A stretch of 64,000 bases of DNA from Paulownia fortunei (taxonomy: Eukaryota > Streptophyta > Magnoliopsida > Lamiales > Paulowniaceae): positions 12,728,060 through 12,792,059 of the forward strand of contig CM033108.1 of assembly GCA_019321725.1 (NCBI GenBank), written 5' to 3'. Below, piece by piece: positions 45,603 to 59,085 of this stretch. Position numbers and translations under genes: made by a program. Numbering within the stretch: the stretch's first letter is position 1; every line of letters begins with the position of its first letter. The notes under the pieces were generated by a model that saw only the letters and a list, made by a program, of their open reading frames with translations, did not search any database and was not told the origin of the DNA.

Positions 45603-46270
45603 ATTTAAAATTAACAATTTAACTAAAAAATTAAAAAATTAATTTTTACAACTCGATGCGACAGGGCTATTAATTAGCCTGACACACAATAGTTTGCCAC
45701 CCACATGGCAGGATGCCCAGCTACACAAGCATGTTAGCTCGTGCAGCGGGCATGCCTGCTCCCCTATTTTGCGCATAGCCTGCGTGAACATTGCATCCAT
45801 CCAGTTTATATGCAACTTTAGCGTGCCTTCTACTACTATTGCCATGAACACAACCCATGTGCCTCGGCAGGTGCATTGTGGCTGAGTAGCGCACATAGAC
45901 GGCAGCCTGTGTGCGTGCTCAGCAGACGACGCTCCTACCCTTGGCTTAACAACGACTGTCATGATTCAGTGGTGGTTTTGCAATGTTATGTTATTTCTAA
46001 AATTCAACAATTAAATTAAATTGTAAAATAATTAAATCCTAATCAAAACTCACAATTTAATTCATATTTTTTAACAATTAAATCCTATAGGGATAAATCA
46101 AAATTCAATTAGAATTACGTAAATTATGGATTTGATACCACAGTTAGATTCATTTAACCGTGTGGTTTGCATAGTAGAATTTAAAAAAATTAAATAAAAA
46201 AGCCATATGAAATATGCCATCACCCTTGGTTCGATGTGATTATCGAATATTTTTTTGCACTCTGGTTCTA
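45603..46270. other. Region between Athila-like and Tekay elements
   Basis: An AT-rich start, a GC-richer block (45640-45960) and an AT-rich end. Frames on both strands of the GC block are open (45639-45962, 45694-45885) but Cys/His/Ala-rich and unrecognised. 46271-46275 (ATATG) is the left target-site copy of the Tekay element. Confidence 0.4.
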
Positions 46271-46275
46271 ATATG

Positions 46276-49169
46276 TGTAACACCCACTACTCAACAACTA
46301 GATATCTAGTATAATTTGACATGATAAAACCTGTGTGCATGCATGGAATATTTTTTTTTTCGCAACACTTTAGGAAAAGATAAATCACTTCTTATATGCA
46401 CAACCTATTTTAAATACTTTCTCACACATGTCATATATATAGCAGGATTAGTATTTATATAAAAGCACAACACCCACAACGACCACAATATTTACATACT
46501 ATATAAAAGCACAACACCCACAACGACCACAATATTTACATACTTATTTATAGTAAAGTTTTAAAAGCGAAATATAGAACCAGTCTAAAAATATAATAGC
46601 CCAGCAGGTCGTCATCCATGTACACACTCCCTCAGACACCTGCAGGAGCTCCAACGGCCATCTAGCCAGTAAAAGTTGTTTCAAGCGTTGTCGTACTCAC
46701 TTTCAATGCATAAACTATATGAGCTAATACTCAGCAAGTAATGATTATGCATGTCAAAGAATAATCCATAATATCAAGTCATGCATCTCAAAATGCTATG
46801 CCCACAATGCAATTTTATGCATCAAAATATTTCTCTCAAAATCATTTCTTTCTTGGGTACCGCTATATATCCCATACACTGAAAAAGAGCTTTGTACACC
46901 GCTATAATCCAATGGCCAATAATCATATAAGCATGAAAATCCATACATACTCATACACATGCAAATCCATGCATGCGAACCTGCAAATCCATGCGTATAA
47001 TCATGCAAATCCATGTATGCTTTGGTGCACTAGTAGTAGTCAGCAAAACATTTTTCTTTCTAATAATCATGCCGTGCAATGCAAGATTTATCAAAATACT
47101 TGTATATGATGCATGCACGTGCCAATGACAATGCCCATATATGTATGCTCAATGGAGAGCCCTCTACTATGCACATATGATTTATGATATTACATATAAT
47201 TCACACATCTACTATGTCTATGCATTGTATTTGCAAATGAATATTTACTTACCTTTCACTTAGTTGGTGGCTTAGTCTAGATTTTTTTATTGTTCCCCTC
47301 CAATTTTAGATGTAAAATAGCCTGTAATATTACCAACATCAAGCACCATTCCCAATTTGGCAAGTTGAAAGCATAAAATATCATACTAAGACCTTAAACA
47401 CCAAGCTATCTAGGTTTTACAAACTAGAACCCAATCTAGTCCCTCCAATACCTTAATTTCTCATCTTAGATGCATGTAAACATCATATAATTGAAGTATT
47501 ATAACTCTAATATCATATACCTAATTGTTAACACTCAATAGCAACATGTCTAGGTTGAAATATGTTAAATTATTAAATGGAATAGATTCACATTTTCATA
47601 TTTTCTTGCTGTCAAGTTTAGTTGCATGATAATTTCAACATCCCTAAGCATATCCAATCACTCCCAAATTTTTACCACACTTAGATAAAATATATATAAA
47701 TGTAACCATATCATAGAATTGCTAAAACTCATAGATATAGGTTCCCAAGTTCAGCTCTCTTCACAACATGCTGAAACGAATTATTTTCCTACCGTGACAG
47801 TTTTGCACACTTCACGACATTAATGGTTTTGGCACCCTTACGTATATTCAATCTCTCCCAAATTTTTAACACAATTATATAACATATACACAGAGACAAA
47901 CAGGCTATATTCTTGCCTAAACTAATGGATTTAGTTCTCCTAATTCAGTCTCCTTCACATCACACCAAAACAGATTTTGCTACTTCGGCAGTTTGAATAT
48001 TTCTCCAATATCATTCTCTATTTCAATTTCTTACTGATCAAAATTCATTTCAATACTCTTAACTCATATATAAACATATATATGATGATAAGTACAGGTT
48101 TTATTCAACATACCATGCACTTTTAAAGCCTAAAACACAAACATACAGCAAGGTGATAATTTCTAGTACAAGTGTTTTCTATCAAATATTTCCAACCACA
48201 AACCCTTTCTTTATGCATCAAAGCCTATCTAATAACATCCTAACATATTTAAAAATAATATTCAAAGATTAATAAGCCAATAAACCTAAAAATAAATCTG
48301 AAAGTCATGCCAAACCTGTAAGTTAAGCTCACTTTGCACAGTTTTCTACTTGAACTTGGTTATTTCTCATTCCCTTTGCCTATTTTGCCTCCTTTTTGGG
48401 TTGGAATCACTTAGGATCTATTAGGAGAGCTTTTTTCATATATTTAGAAGCTGAAATGGTTCAGAAGAAGGTTCAAGTCGTGGCTGTTAGATTAAGAGTG
48501 AAGAATAGGTTGAGGTGCTAACTTGATAAGTCTAAGTATGAGGTGGCATAAGCTTAAGGTGACATGTAATGGTATAATCTGATTTTCTCCCCTATCTTGT
48601 AGCCCTAATCTTATGTGTCTCACATATTCTTATTTGGTTACAAGCTATCTTCACACCATTCATTCTCGTAGCTAGTTCCTATGTCCATTCATTAGGTTCT
48701 TCACCTAAAAAATCATCGGTTCTTGCCCGATTGATAAGTTTGTGCACCGATAGTGTTACAAGCCTATGAACCTAGTTATATAACATTTAAATTATAATAT
48801 TATATGTCTAGTTGTCCCAAGTGTATGACTTAAATATACATATAATATTAAAATTCATGATTGAACCGACTCCCTTTCTATAACTTTTCGGTGACACCTT
48901 TCGAACTCCTAAGGTTACCACGTATAACCTAACACTATTCACTATATTGATACCTAAATTTCTTCTTATCTCAATGCAAAATTAACCACTTAGGTTAGGG
49001 GATTCGATAATCAATACCGTGCGAGAGCTTCAAAATTAAGTTTAATGGTTAACAACGCCGTATAAAATAAAATGAATTATATGATGTCATACTAATGCAA
49101 ATAGTACGTATTAACATGTAATGCATGAATTATATGGACATGTGAGTAGTAAGCGGCTCGGGCATTACA
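46276..49169 (-). repeat. Tekay 3' LTR
   Basis: TGTAACACCC...GGCATTACA, 2894 bp, in reverse orientation relative to the two solo LTRs. It keeps a ~650-bp central block (about 47065-47745) that the partner LTR lacks. Near 46476-46540 a short unit containing TATAAAAGCACAACACCCACAACGACC is repeated in tandem. Confidence 0.9.
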
Positions 49170-49187
49170 TCCTCCCCTCCTTATAAA
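49170..49187 (-). other. Tekay polypurine tract
   Basis: TCCTCCCCTCC on the plus strand, a purine-rich run on the minus strand, immediately inside the 3' LTR. Confidence 0.75.
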
Positions 49188-49207
49188 TATTTCATCCCCG
49201 AAATTTC

Positions 49208-50671
49208 ACTTACCGAAAAAGTTCAGGATACTTAGTTCTCATTTCGTCCTCCATTTCCTAAGTAGCCTCTTCTACCAATTGGTTTCTCCATAACACTTTA
49301 ACCAATGGAATCTGTTTATTTCTTAGCTGCTTTACTTCTCGTAACAAAATCTGTACAAGCTATTCTTCGTATCTCAAATCTGCCTTTAATTCCACTAGTT
49401 CTTTTTTTAGAATGTGAGAGGGATTAGTAATATATTTTGTCAGCATAGACACATGAAATACATTGTGTATTTGGGACATAGATGCTGGCAGATCCAGTCT
49501 GTAAGAAACATCACCAATTCTTTCAATCACCAGGAATGGGCCAATGTATCTAGGACTCAATTTTCCTTTCATCCCAAACCGCATGATGCCCTTCATTGGT
49601 ACTACTTTCAAAAACACCTGATCTCCTACCGCAAACTCCAACGCCCCTTCTTCATCGATCTACATAACTTTTCTGTCAATTTTGGGTAGTTTACATTCTT
49701 TGTTGAATCTGTAACACGACTTCTGTCATCTCTCGAATCATATTTGGGCCTAAAAGTTTTTTCTCACCAACTTCATCCTAATGTATTAGAGACCTACACT
49801 TTTTTCCATACAATGCTTCATAGGGAGTCATTCCAATAATAGTCTGATAGCTGTTGTTGTATGCAAACTCCAATAAAGGTAGGAATTTACTCCACTAACC
49901 TTGGAAGTCTAATACACAGGCTCTGAGCATATCCTCTAACGTTTGTATTGTTCGTTCAGATTGCCCATCCGTTTGAGGATGATATGCTGTACTGAATGAT
50001 AATTGTGTTCCCAAAGCTTTGTGTAAACTCCTCCAAAAAGCAGATAAAAATCTTGAATCTCTATAAAAAACTATAGATAATGGCACTCCATGAAGTCTAA
50101 CAATCTCCTGAACATATAATTGGGTATAGCAATCCATGGAATAAGTAGAACATATGGGAAAGAAATGAGCAGACTTGGTCAATCTGCCAACGATAATCCA
50201 AATAGCATCATGACCCTTAGTAGTCTTTGGCAAATCAATTCGAAATTCATAGTGATCCTTTCCCATTTCCATTTTGGAATAAGTAGAGGTTGTAAAGTCC
50301 TTGCGAATCTTTGATGTTCGGCCTTTATCTGCTGATATGTTAGACATTGCTCCACATGCTGGGCGATGTCCTTTTTTATACCCGGCCACCAATAATACAT
50401 TTTCAAGTCTCTATACATCTTGGTAGCCCCTGGATGTACTGAATAAGGGGTTGAATATGCCTCTTTTAAAATATCTTCCTGAATGTTATCAACATTTGGC
50501 ACACAAAACTGCCTTCTAAATTGTAAAATATCATTCTGAGTCATCTTAAATTCAGGAGACTTCCCTGTAGCAACATATTTTCTCATATTGATGAGATATT
50601 CATCATCTCGCTGGCCCTATTTGATCATATCAATTAGCATAGGCTGAAGCATTAGGGCTGCCAACTTTGCC
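49208..50671 (-). pseudogene. pol: Tekay integrase and chromodomain
   Basis: At 50586-50179 is the zinc-binding part: [19 protein letters not shown] and CLTYQQIKA, where the family has C-x2-C and the second Cys reads Tyr/Gln context. At 50392-49895 is the core: [29 protein letters not shown]. In this segment the Asp normally found in IVDRL reads Gly and the SDRD block reads [27 protein letters not shown] holds the catalytic Glu. At 49641-49360 is the GPY/F region ([33 protein letters not shown]). From 49380 down to about 49208 runs a chromodomain (DLRYEE, REVKQLRNKQIPLVKVLWRN, KYPELF). Frames are broken in several places. Confidence 0.88.
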
Positions 50672-50676
50672 TCTAT

Positions 50677-53578
50677 TGTGATACCCGAACCTCTTACTAC
50701 TCTCACATGGCCAAATATGATTCATGCATTACGTGTTAATTTTATATGCTATTTGCATTTCTATTGACATTGCATAGTTTATTTTATTTTATACGACATT
50801 CTTGAATATTAAAATTAATTATGAAGTTCTTGCACGGTATGAGTTATTGAATTTTATAATGTAAGTAGTTGATTTTATATTGAAATAAGAAGAAAATGAG
50901 TTGGATCAATATTAGATATAGATGGGATATATAGGTTATAATCTGGAAGTGTTAAAAGTGTTACTAGTAAGCTTATACGGTTTAATTTGATTTGATCAAG
51001 TTATTTTAAAAGTATATATTTATAAATTAACATACTTGGGATATTAGACATGATATAATGTGATTTAAGTGTCTTATTACAAGGCCCATATATGCATATG
51101 ATTTTAGAAATGCAAACTTGATATTTCGTTAAGAATCGGATGTGAATCGATTTGGAGATTGAATGACCGAACATAGGAAATAACTATGGGAATGAATGGT
51201 GACTAAGATAAGTTGCAACCAAATAAAAATAGGTGAGACACACAAGATTAGGGCTGCAAGATAAGGGAGAAAATCAGATTTTGTTATTTACTTGCCACCT
51301 CATGCTTTCTTATTAAGCTTAAGCTAACATCTCAAGCTAACACCTCAAACCCTTCACCCTTAACCAACGAACAGACCCCCATTTCAGACATTTTTCATCT
51401 TCCAAACACATACCTTAAGGTCTCCAAGTGATCCAAATTGATTCCAAGTTGAAATAAAAGCAAGAAAATCAAAGGAGAAGTGATTACCATCAAGTTAACC
51501 TCAAAATCTGCATAGGTAACACTTATCTATGGTTTTGCCTTTGGTTTTCAGATTATTATGAATGGTTTTATTGTTTATTAAGATTTCAATATCTCTTATA
51601 AAAGTGTTAGGAAGTTTTTAGTTAGACTTTGGTGCACAAATAAAGGGTTTTTGATGACAAACACTTAATATGAAATACTTGTGGCAGAAACTGTCATCTT
51701 ACTATTTTCTTGTGTTTTAGACTTCAAAAGTGTATGGTATGTTGAATAAAACCTATAATTATTACCATTTACATGACCATATATGATTTAAGAGTATTGG
51801 AATGAATTTTTATCAGTTGAAAATTGAAATAGAGAATGATATTGGAGAAACACTCAAACTGCCAAAATAGCAAAATCTGTTTTGGTGTGCTGTGAAGGAA
51901 ACTGAATTAAGGGAGCTAAATCCATTATTTTTGGTAATATTATGACCTGGTTGTCTCCTTATATATGTTATCTAAGTATGGTGAAAATTTTGGAGTGATT
52001 GAATATACTTAATGGTGCCAAAACCATTAATGTCATGAAGTGTGGAAAACTATCACGGTAGGAAACAATCTGTTTCAGTATGTCGTGAAGAGAGCTAAAC
52101 TTGGAAAGATATATCCATTATTTTTAGCAATTCTATGATATGATTACATTTATATACATGTTATATAAGTGTGGTAAAAATTTGGGAGTGATTGGATATG
52201 CTTAGAGATGTTGAAATTATCATGCAACTAAACTTGATAGCAAGAAAATATGAAAATGTGAATCTGTCACATTTGATCACTTAGCATGTTGCAACCTAGA
52301 CATGTTGCTATTGAGTGTTAACAATTAGGAACATGCTATTAGAGTTATAATACTTCAATTAAATGATGTTTGCATGTATTTAAGATGAGAAATTGAGGTA
52401 TTTGAGGGGCTATATTGGGTTCTAGTTTGTGAAAGCTTGATTGTTAGCTTATAGCTTGGTGTTTAAGGTCTAGTATGAGATTTTGTGCGTTCAACTTGTC
52501 AAATTGGGAATGGTTCTTGATTTTGGGTAATATTACAGGCTATTTTACATCTAAGGTTGGAGAGAAATACTAAACAAATTTAGACTAAGCCACCAACCAA
52601 GTGAAAGGTAAGTAAAGATTCATTTGCAACCATAATGCATAGACATAGTAGATGTGTGAATTATATGTAATATCATAAATCATATGTGCATTGTAGAGGG
52701 CTCTCCATCCAGCATACATACATGGGCATTGTCATTAGCATGTGCATGCATTATATACGAGCATTGTGATAAATCTTGCATTGCACGGCATGATTCAGAG
52801 AAAGGAAAATATTTTGTTTACCACTACTAGTGCACCGAAGCATGCATGAATTTGCATGGTTTTATGCATGGATTTGCAGGTTCGCGTACATGGATTTGCA
52901 TGCGTATGAGTATGCATGAATTTGCATACTTATATGATTATTGGCCATTGGATTATGGCATTATACAGAGCTCTTTTCCGGTGCATGGGATAGTAGTGTT
53001 GGTCAGGGGCCCAAGAAAGAAATAATTTTGAGAGAAATATTTTGATGCATAAAATTGCATTGTGAGCATAGCATTTTGAGTTGCATGACTTGATATTGTG
53101 AATTGTTCTTTGACATGCATAATCTTTACTTGCTGAGCGTTAGCTCATATAGTTTATGCATTGTAGGTGAGTACGATGATACTTGAAGCATCTTTTATTG
53201 CTTGGGCGGCGGTTGGAGCTCCTGCAGGTGTCTGAGAGAGTGTGTACATGGATGACGATCTGTTGGGCTATTTTGTTGGCTTGTTATATTTTGAGTCTGT
53301 TGTATTATATTTTTAGAATGGTACTATATTTCGCTTTTAAAACTTTACTGTAAATAAGTATGTAAATATTGGGTCGTAGTGGGTGTTGAGATTTTATATA
53401 AACACCGATCCTGCTATATACATGACATGTATTATATAGTATTTTAAACAGGATTGTGCATGTAAGAAGTGATTTATCTTTTCTTAAAGTGTTAAAAAAA
53501 ATATTCCATGCATGCACACAGGTTCTATCATGTCAAATTATAATATATATCTAGTTGTATAGTAATGGGGGTGTTACA
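50677..53578 (+). mobile_element. Tekay-family solo LTR nested in Tekay, TCTAT target duplication
   Basis: Begins TGTGATACCCGAACC and ends GGGTGTTACA. TCTAT flanks both sides (50672-50676 and 53579-53583), a perfect 5-bp duplication. At 2902 bp it is opposite in orientation to its host element. It is very similar to the solo LTR at 12118-14995, including the gene-like words and the spaced TGCATGGATTTGCA-type repeats. It splits the host element between RNase H and integrase. Confidence 0.95.
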
Positions 53579-53583
53579 TCTAT

Positions 53584-55079
53584 TACTCTTATTTGTAAAA
53601 TCTCTATATTCTATTTTTGCAACTCATTTAATTCTGGTTTCTGAATTAAAGCCATAGCTATTATACTTTGTGTGGATTTTTAGCTTAATGCATTAGCTAC
53701 AACGTTGGTTTTATCGGGGTGGTAATTGATCACAAATTGATCACACAATCATAATCTTTTACCAGTTCCAGCCATTTCTACTACCGCATATTCAACTCTT
53801 TCTGTGTGAAGAAGTATTTGAGCCTCTTGTGATCAGTATAGATCTCACACCATTCACCATATAAATAGTGCATCCATATTTTAAGTGCAAATACTACAGC
53901 AGCAAGTTCCAAGTCGTGCGTGGGGTAATTCTTTTCATACTCGTTAAGTTGCCTAAATGCATACGCTATTACTTTGTCATTGTGCATCAGTACACATCGT
54001 AATCCATTCTTCGATGCGTCACTATAAATTATGAATCCTCCAGTACCTGATGGAATTGAGAGAATAGGTGTTGAAGTCAACCTCTTTTTCAGCTCTTGGA
54101 AACTTCGCTCACACATATCCGTCCATCTGAATGTCACCCCTTTTCTAGTTAATTGTGTTAATGGCATAGCAATCTTGGAGAACCCCTCCACAAATCTTTG
54201 ATAATATCCAGCTAAACCCAGAAAACTGCGCACCTCCGAAGGATTAGTAGGCTGTATCTAGTTGTTGATAGCTTCAACTTTACTTGGATCTACTGATATT
54301 CCTGCTCCTGATATAACATGTCCCAGAAATACCATACGATCTAACCAGAACTCACATTTCTTAAATTTGGCGTATAACTGCTTTGCTTTCAGGACCTCTA
54401 GTACTTGTGTTAAATGTACGGCATGCTCTTCTTTAGTTCTGGAGTAAACTAGAATGTCATTGATGAACACAATAACAAATATATCTAGAAACTCCTTAAA
54501 TACTCTATTCATTAGATCCATGAATGTTGTTGGAGCGTTAGTCAATTCGGATGGCATCACCAAAAATTCATAGTGCCCATATCTTATACTAAATGTCATC
54601 GTGGGGATATCCTCTTCCTTTATTTTCAGTTGATGGTACCCGGAGCATAAGTTAATCTTTGAAAATATTGCAGCACCCTGAAGTTGGTCAAATAAATTAT
54701 CGATTCTGGTTAATGGATATTTATTCTTAATCGTAACCCTATTCAACTCTTGATAATCGATGCACAATCTCATAGTGCCATCTTTCTTACATACAAACAT
54801 AACTGGTGCTCCCCAAAGTGAAAAGCTCGGTCTGATGAATCCCTTGTCCAACAAGTCCTGTAATTGTTCTTTCAATTCTTTTAACTCCAAGGGAGCTATT
54901 CTGTAGGGAGTTTTAGAAATTGGAGACGTTCTTGGTTGTATGTCAATAACAAACTCTATTTCACGATCTGGTGGCAGTCTTGGGAGATCATCTGGGAATA
55001 CTTCAGTATATTCCCACACCACTAGTATTTCAATTAGAGTTAGTGGGTGTTGTTCCTCAATGTTCATGACACTCACCAA
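53584..55079 (-). pseudogene. pol: Tekay reverse transcriptase and RNase H
   Basis: The RT open frame 55079-54258 has [48 protein letters not shown] and [19 protein letters not shown]. The active site reads [13 protein letters not shown], where the first Asp of the usual D-D pair is Asn, so polymerisation should be lost. RNase H is read at 54233-53781: [47 protein letters not shown]. The end runs to the solo-LTR insertion at 53583. A stop separates RT and RNase H (about 54258-54240). Confidence 0.9.
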
Positions 55080-55570
55080 GTACCATTTGCAACCATCATC
55101 GAGTAGTCATTGTGCCTTTACTGCTAAAATCATAGGGAATCTGAAATTCTTCACAATACTGGCAAATGTGAAAGACTCTTTCCCAGAAAGTTGAAATACC
55201 ACTGTCTTTTCCTTACAGTCGATAGTAGCCCTATAATTTTACAACCAATCCATACCCAAAATAACATCGTAATCATTCATATCTAGTATAATCAAATCAG
55301 CATGTAATTCTCTACCTTCAACAAGTATAGCACAAGCTCTCAAAATCCGATCGATTTGTCTAGCATCTCCAGAGGGGACTATTACACTATAACTGATTTC
55401 TACTACATCTGGTATTCTACCCAACCTCTTCACGTACTCAATGGATGCAAATAAATGCGTGGCTCCAAAATCAAATAACACAAGTGTTGGAACACTAGAA
55501 ATATAAAGTTTACCTATCACCACCGATAGATTTGCCTCTGCATCCACCCTGGTCATGGTGAACACTTTGG
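55080..55570 (-). pseudogene. Tekay retroviral-type protease
   Basis: The frame 55565-55239 contains the pepsin-like protease domain of Ty3/gypsy elements. The catalytic triplet region reads LVLFDFGATHLFAS, where DSGA is expected; Ser is Phe. The second conserved block DYDVILGMDWL is intact. The sequence continues in a broken frame through a linker to RT. Confidence 0.8.
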
Positions 55571-55579
55571 CTAGTACAT

Positions 55580-56449
55580 TCCTTTGGCCGGTCTAATTTT
55601 GTTTATCTGGGCAAAATTTAGCAATATGTCCTAGCATTCCGCGTCGAAAGCACATCTTGGTATCTATATAGTAGCCTCTAATATGTCGATTATCCCATTT
55701 TTTATATACAGCTTCTAGCATCGATGTTTTTCCTTGTTTGACCCATGCCCTCTCAGTCACCTGTAAAAATATCACCCTTTGAGTACCCACCATATTCACA
55801 TCCCGGTATAACTCTGGCCTCAAACCCTCCAGAAATCTCTCTACTTTCAGTGCTTTAGTGCTAACCATGTGTGTAGCAAACCTGGACAGTTGTTCAAATT
55901 TACGAATATATTCCCCAATAGTTATCGCTCCTTATCGCAGTTGTATAAACTCATTCATCTTCATCATGCGAATTAGGGCCGTGAAATATTTATTTTAGAA
56001 TAACTCCTTGAATCTGTCCCAACTCATGGTAGTATGTCCTCTATACTGCTGATCATGTCCCACCAATGGCCTGCACTACCACGAAGCATGAAAGTGGCGC
56101 ACATTAGCCTCTCCTCTACTGGCTCCCTACTATACTAGAACATGTTTTCCAAGGTCCTCAACCAGTTCTCTATAGCGGTAGGATCAATCGCATCCTCAAT
56201 TGTTGGGGGATCTAGCCTCCTAAATCATTCTCCCACCATATATATAGAGTCCGCCTGCTGTTGGTGTATCTCCACCCATGGTTGCTCACCATTATCCCTC
56301 TACCGAATCAGTTGCTGAATTTGTTCGGACTGTAGTATAATCAACTCTATTAATCTGTTAATCATGGTATCTCGATCATTGACTGGGGTGGGTGTCTCAT
56401 TTCTCTGCACTCTGGCACTACCACTGCTCTCACCATGAGTTCTCACCAT
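55580..56449 (-). pseudogene. gag: Tekay gag
   Basis: ATG 56449 opens MVRTHGESSGSARVQRNE and a coiled Leu/Ile/Gln-rich piece. The central gag domain is broken (about 56290-55900) and includes the RFLEGLRPEL-like block at 55868 onward. The zinc knuckle near 55660-55610 reads C-F-R-R-G-M-L-G-H-I-A-K-F-C, so the second Cys of CCHC is Arg. Several stops. Confidence 0.75.
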
Positions 56450-56621
56450 TTTGCAGTGCTGTTTTACACAAGTTTGACAACATATGGAAAGATAATACAA
56501 TATATTAGCCATATGATAATGCAATGTAATGCAATATATGATAATGTAAAACTTACAGGCGTCGCTGCTCTCTGTAAGTTCTAAGATCATGTACATGGAC
56601 AGTCTACAGAATCAAGAACTA

Positions 56622-56634
56622 GGCTCTGATACCA
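56622..56634 (-). other. Tekay primer-binding site (tRNA-iMet type)
   Basis: GGCTCTGATACCA, complement of the TGGTATCAGAGC site, three bases before the LTR start TGTAAC at 56638. Confidence 0.9.
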
Positions 56635-56637
56635 CTT

Positions 56638-58879
56638 TGTAACACCCACTACTCGACAACAAGATATCTAGTATAATTTGATATGATAGAACTTGTGTGC
56701 ATGTATGGAATATATTTTTTTTCGTAACACTTTAGGAAAAGATATATCACTTCTTACTTGCACAACCCTATTTAAAATACTTTCTCACACATGTGATGTA
56801 TATAGCAAGATCAGTATTTATATAAAAGTACAACACCCACAATGACCATAATATTTACATTCTATATAGAAGCATAACACCCACAACGACCACAATATTT
56901 ACATACTTATTATAGTAAAGTTTTAAAAGTGAAATATAGAACTAGTCTAAAAATATAATACAATAGACTCAAAATATAACAAGCCAACAAAATAACCTAA
57001 CAGGTCGTCATCCATGTACACACTCCATCAGACACCTGCAGTAGCTCCAATAGCTACCCAACCAGTAAAAGATACTTCAAGTGTCGCCGTACTCACCTAT
57101 AATACATAAACTATATGAGCTAATGCTCTGCAAGTAATGATTACGCATGTTAAAGAATAATCCACAATATCAAGTCATGCATCACAAAATGCTATGCCCA
57201 CAATACAATTTTATGCATCAAAATATTTCTCTCAAAATTATTTCTTTCTTGGCCCCCTGACCAATGCTACTATCCCATGCACCGAAAAAGAGCTCTGTAC
57301 ACCACCATAATCTGATGGCAAATAATAAGCATGCAAATCCATGCATACTCATACGCATGCAAATCCATGCATAAAACCATGCAAATCCATGCATGCTTCA
57401 GTGCACTAGTAGTGGTCAGCAAAATATTTTCCTTTCTGAAACATACTGAAAGGAAAATAAGTTCAGCTCTCTTCACAACATACTGAAATAGATTGTTTTC
57501 CTACCATGACAGTTTTGCACACTTCACGACATTAATGGTTTTGGCACCCTTACGTATATTCAATCTCTCCAAAAATTTTACCACACTTATATAACATATA
57601 CACAGAGACAACCAGGTTATGTTCTTGCCTAAACTAATGGATTTAGCTCCCCTAATTCAGTCTCCTTCACAGCACACCAAAACAGCTTTCGCTACTTTGG
57701 CAGTTTGAGTGTTTCTCCAATATCATTCTCAATTCAATTTCTAACCGATCAGAATTCATTCCAATACTCTTAACTCATATATAAACATGTATATGATGAT
57801 AATTACAGGTTTTATTCAACACACCATACACTTTTAAAGCCTAAAATACAAAAATACCGCAAGGTGACAGTTTCTAGCACAAGTATTTTCTATCAAATAT
57901 TTCCAACCACAAACCCTTTCTTTATGCATCAAATCCTATCTAATAACATAATAACACATTTATAAATAATATTCAAAGATTAATAAGACAATAAACCTCA
58001 AAATAAATCTGAAAGTCATGCCAAACCCACAAGTTAAGCTCATCTTGCACAATTTTCTACTTGAACTTGGCTATTTCTCTTTCCCTTTGCTTGTTTTGCC
58101 TCCTTTTTTAGTTAGAATCACTTAGCACCTATTTAGAGAGCTTTTTCCATGTATTTAGAAGCTGAAATGGTTCAGAAGAAGGTTCAAGTCATGGCTGTTA
58201 GTTTAAGAGTGAAGAATAGGTTAAGGTGTTAGTTTGATAAGTTTAAGCATGAGGTCGCATAAGCTTGAGGTAGAATGTAATGGTATAATCTAATTTTCTA
58301 CCCTATCTTGAAGCCCTAATATTGTGTGTCTCATATATTCTTATTTGGTTGCAACCTATCTTCATCACCATTTATTCCCGTAGCTAGTTCATATGTCTGT
58401 TCATTAGGTTCTTCACCCGAAAAATTATTGGTTCTTGCCTGATTGATAAGTTTGTGCACTGATAGTGTTACAAGCCTATGAACCTAGTTATATAATATTT
58501 AAATTATAGTATTGTATGTCTAGTTATCCCAAGTGTATGATTTAAATATACATATAATAATAAAATTCATGATCGAACCGACTCCCTTTCTATAACTTTT
58601 CGGTGACACCTTTCGAACTCCTGAGGTTATCACGTGTAACCTAGCACTATTTACTATATTGATACCTAAATTTCTTCTTATCTCAATATAAAATCAACCA
58701 TTTAGGTTAGGGGATTCGATAATCAATACCGTGCGAGAGCTTCAAAATTAAGTTTAATGGTTAACGTCGTGTAAAATAAAATGAATTATATCATATCATA
58801 CCAATGCAAATAGCACGTAATTAACATATAATGCATGAATTATGTAGCCATGTGAGTAGTAAGAGGCTCGGGTATCACA
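56638..58879 (-). repeat. Tekay 5' LTR, with ~650-bp internal deletion
   Basis: TGTAACACCC...GGTATCACA, 2242 bp. Aligns with the 3' LTR except for a missing block whose junction lies at about 57437-57462. Short filler (GAAACATACTGAAAGG...) is present there that is not in the partner LTR. Confidence 0.9.
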
Positions 58880-58884
58880 GTATG

Positions 58885-59085
58885 GTCTGAAGCAATTAAT
58901 TGCTAGCTCTGCTCTCTGAAACTAGGTCTTAAGGATCCTGATGTCTCTACTCTAATGAAGTCCACACTTTGGGTAAGAATAAAGAATCATTATCCGCAAA
59001 CAATTCTAATTCCTTTATTAATCTAGTTTTAAACTAATCAACAATTCTGATTCATTTATTAATCTAGTTTTGGGGTATCAATTCT
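58885..59085 (+). repeat. Short tandem duplication
   Basis: The word AACAATTCT(A/G)ATTC(C/A)TTTATTAATCTAGTTTT occurs at 59000-59033 and 59040-59072. The rest is AT-rich and noncoding. Confidence 0.6.

Larger units (their letters stand above)
46276..58879 (-). mobile_element. Tekay/Del chromovirus (Ty3/gypsy), complete but inactive, with nested solo LTR
   Basis: LTRs are at 46276-49169 and 56638-58879. An initiator tRNA-Met PBS (56622-56634) lies inside the right LTR and a purine tract (minus strand) inside the left. Flanks are ATATG (46271-46275) and GTATG (58880-58884), a 4-of-5 target duplication. The interior in order is gag, protease, RT, RNase H, [solo LTR 50677-53578], integrase, chromodomain. 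The C-terminal chromodomain and RT type identify the Tekay/Del lineage. Protease, RT and integrase each have lost a catalytic or zinc-binding residue, besides stops and frameshifts. Confidence 0.93.

Noticed and set aside
45639..45962. Open frames on both strands in a GC-richer patch, Cys/His/Ala-rich
   Set aside because: No recognisable domain and no conserved neighbour; the base composition of the patch explains the lack of stops.
46130..46150. GATTTGATACCAC as another primer-binding site
   Set aside because: Only part of the GCTCTGATACCA word is present and no LTR start follows.
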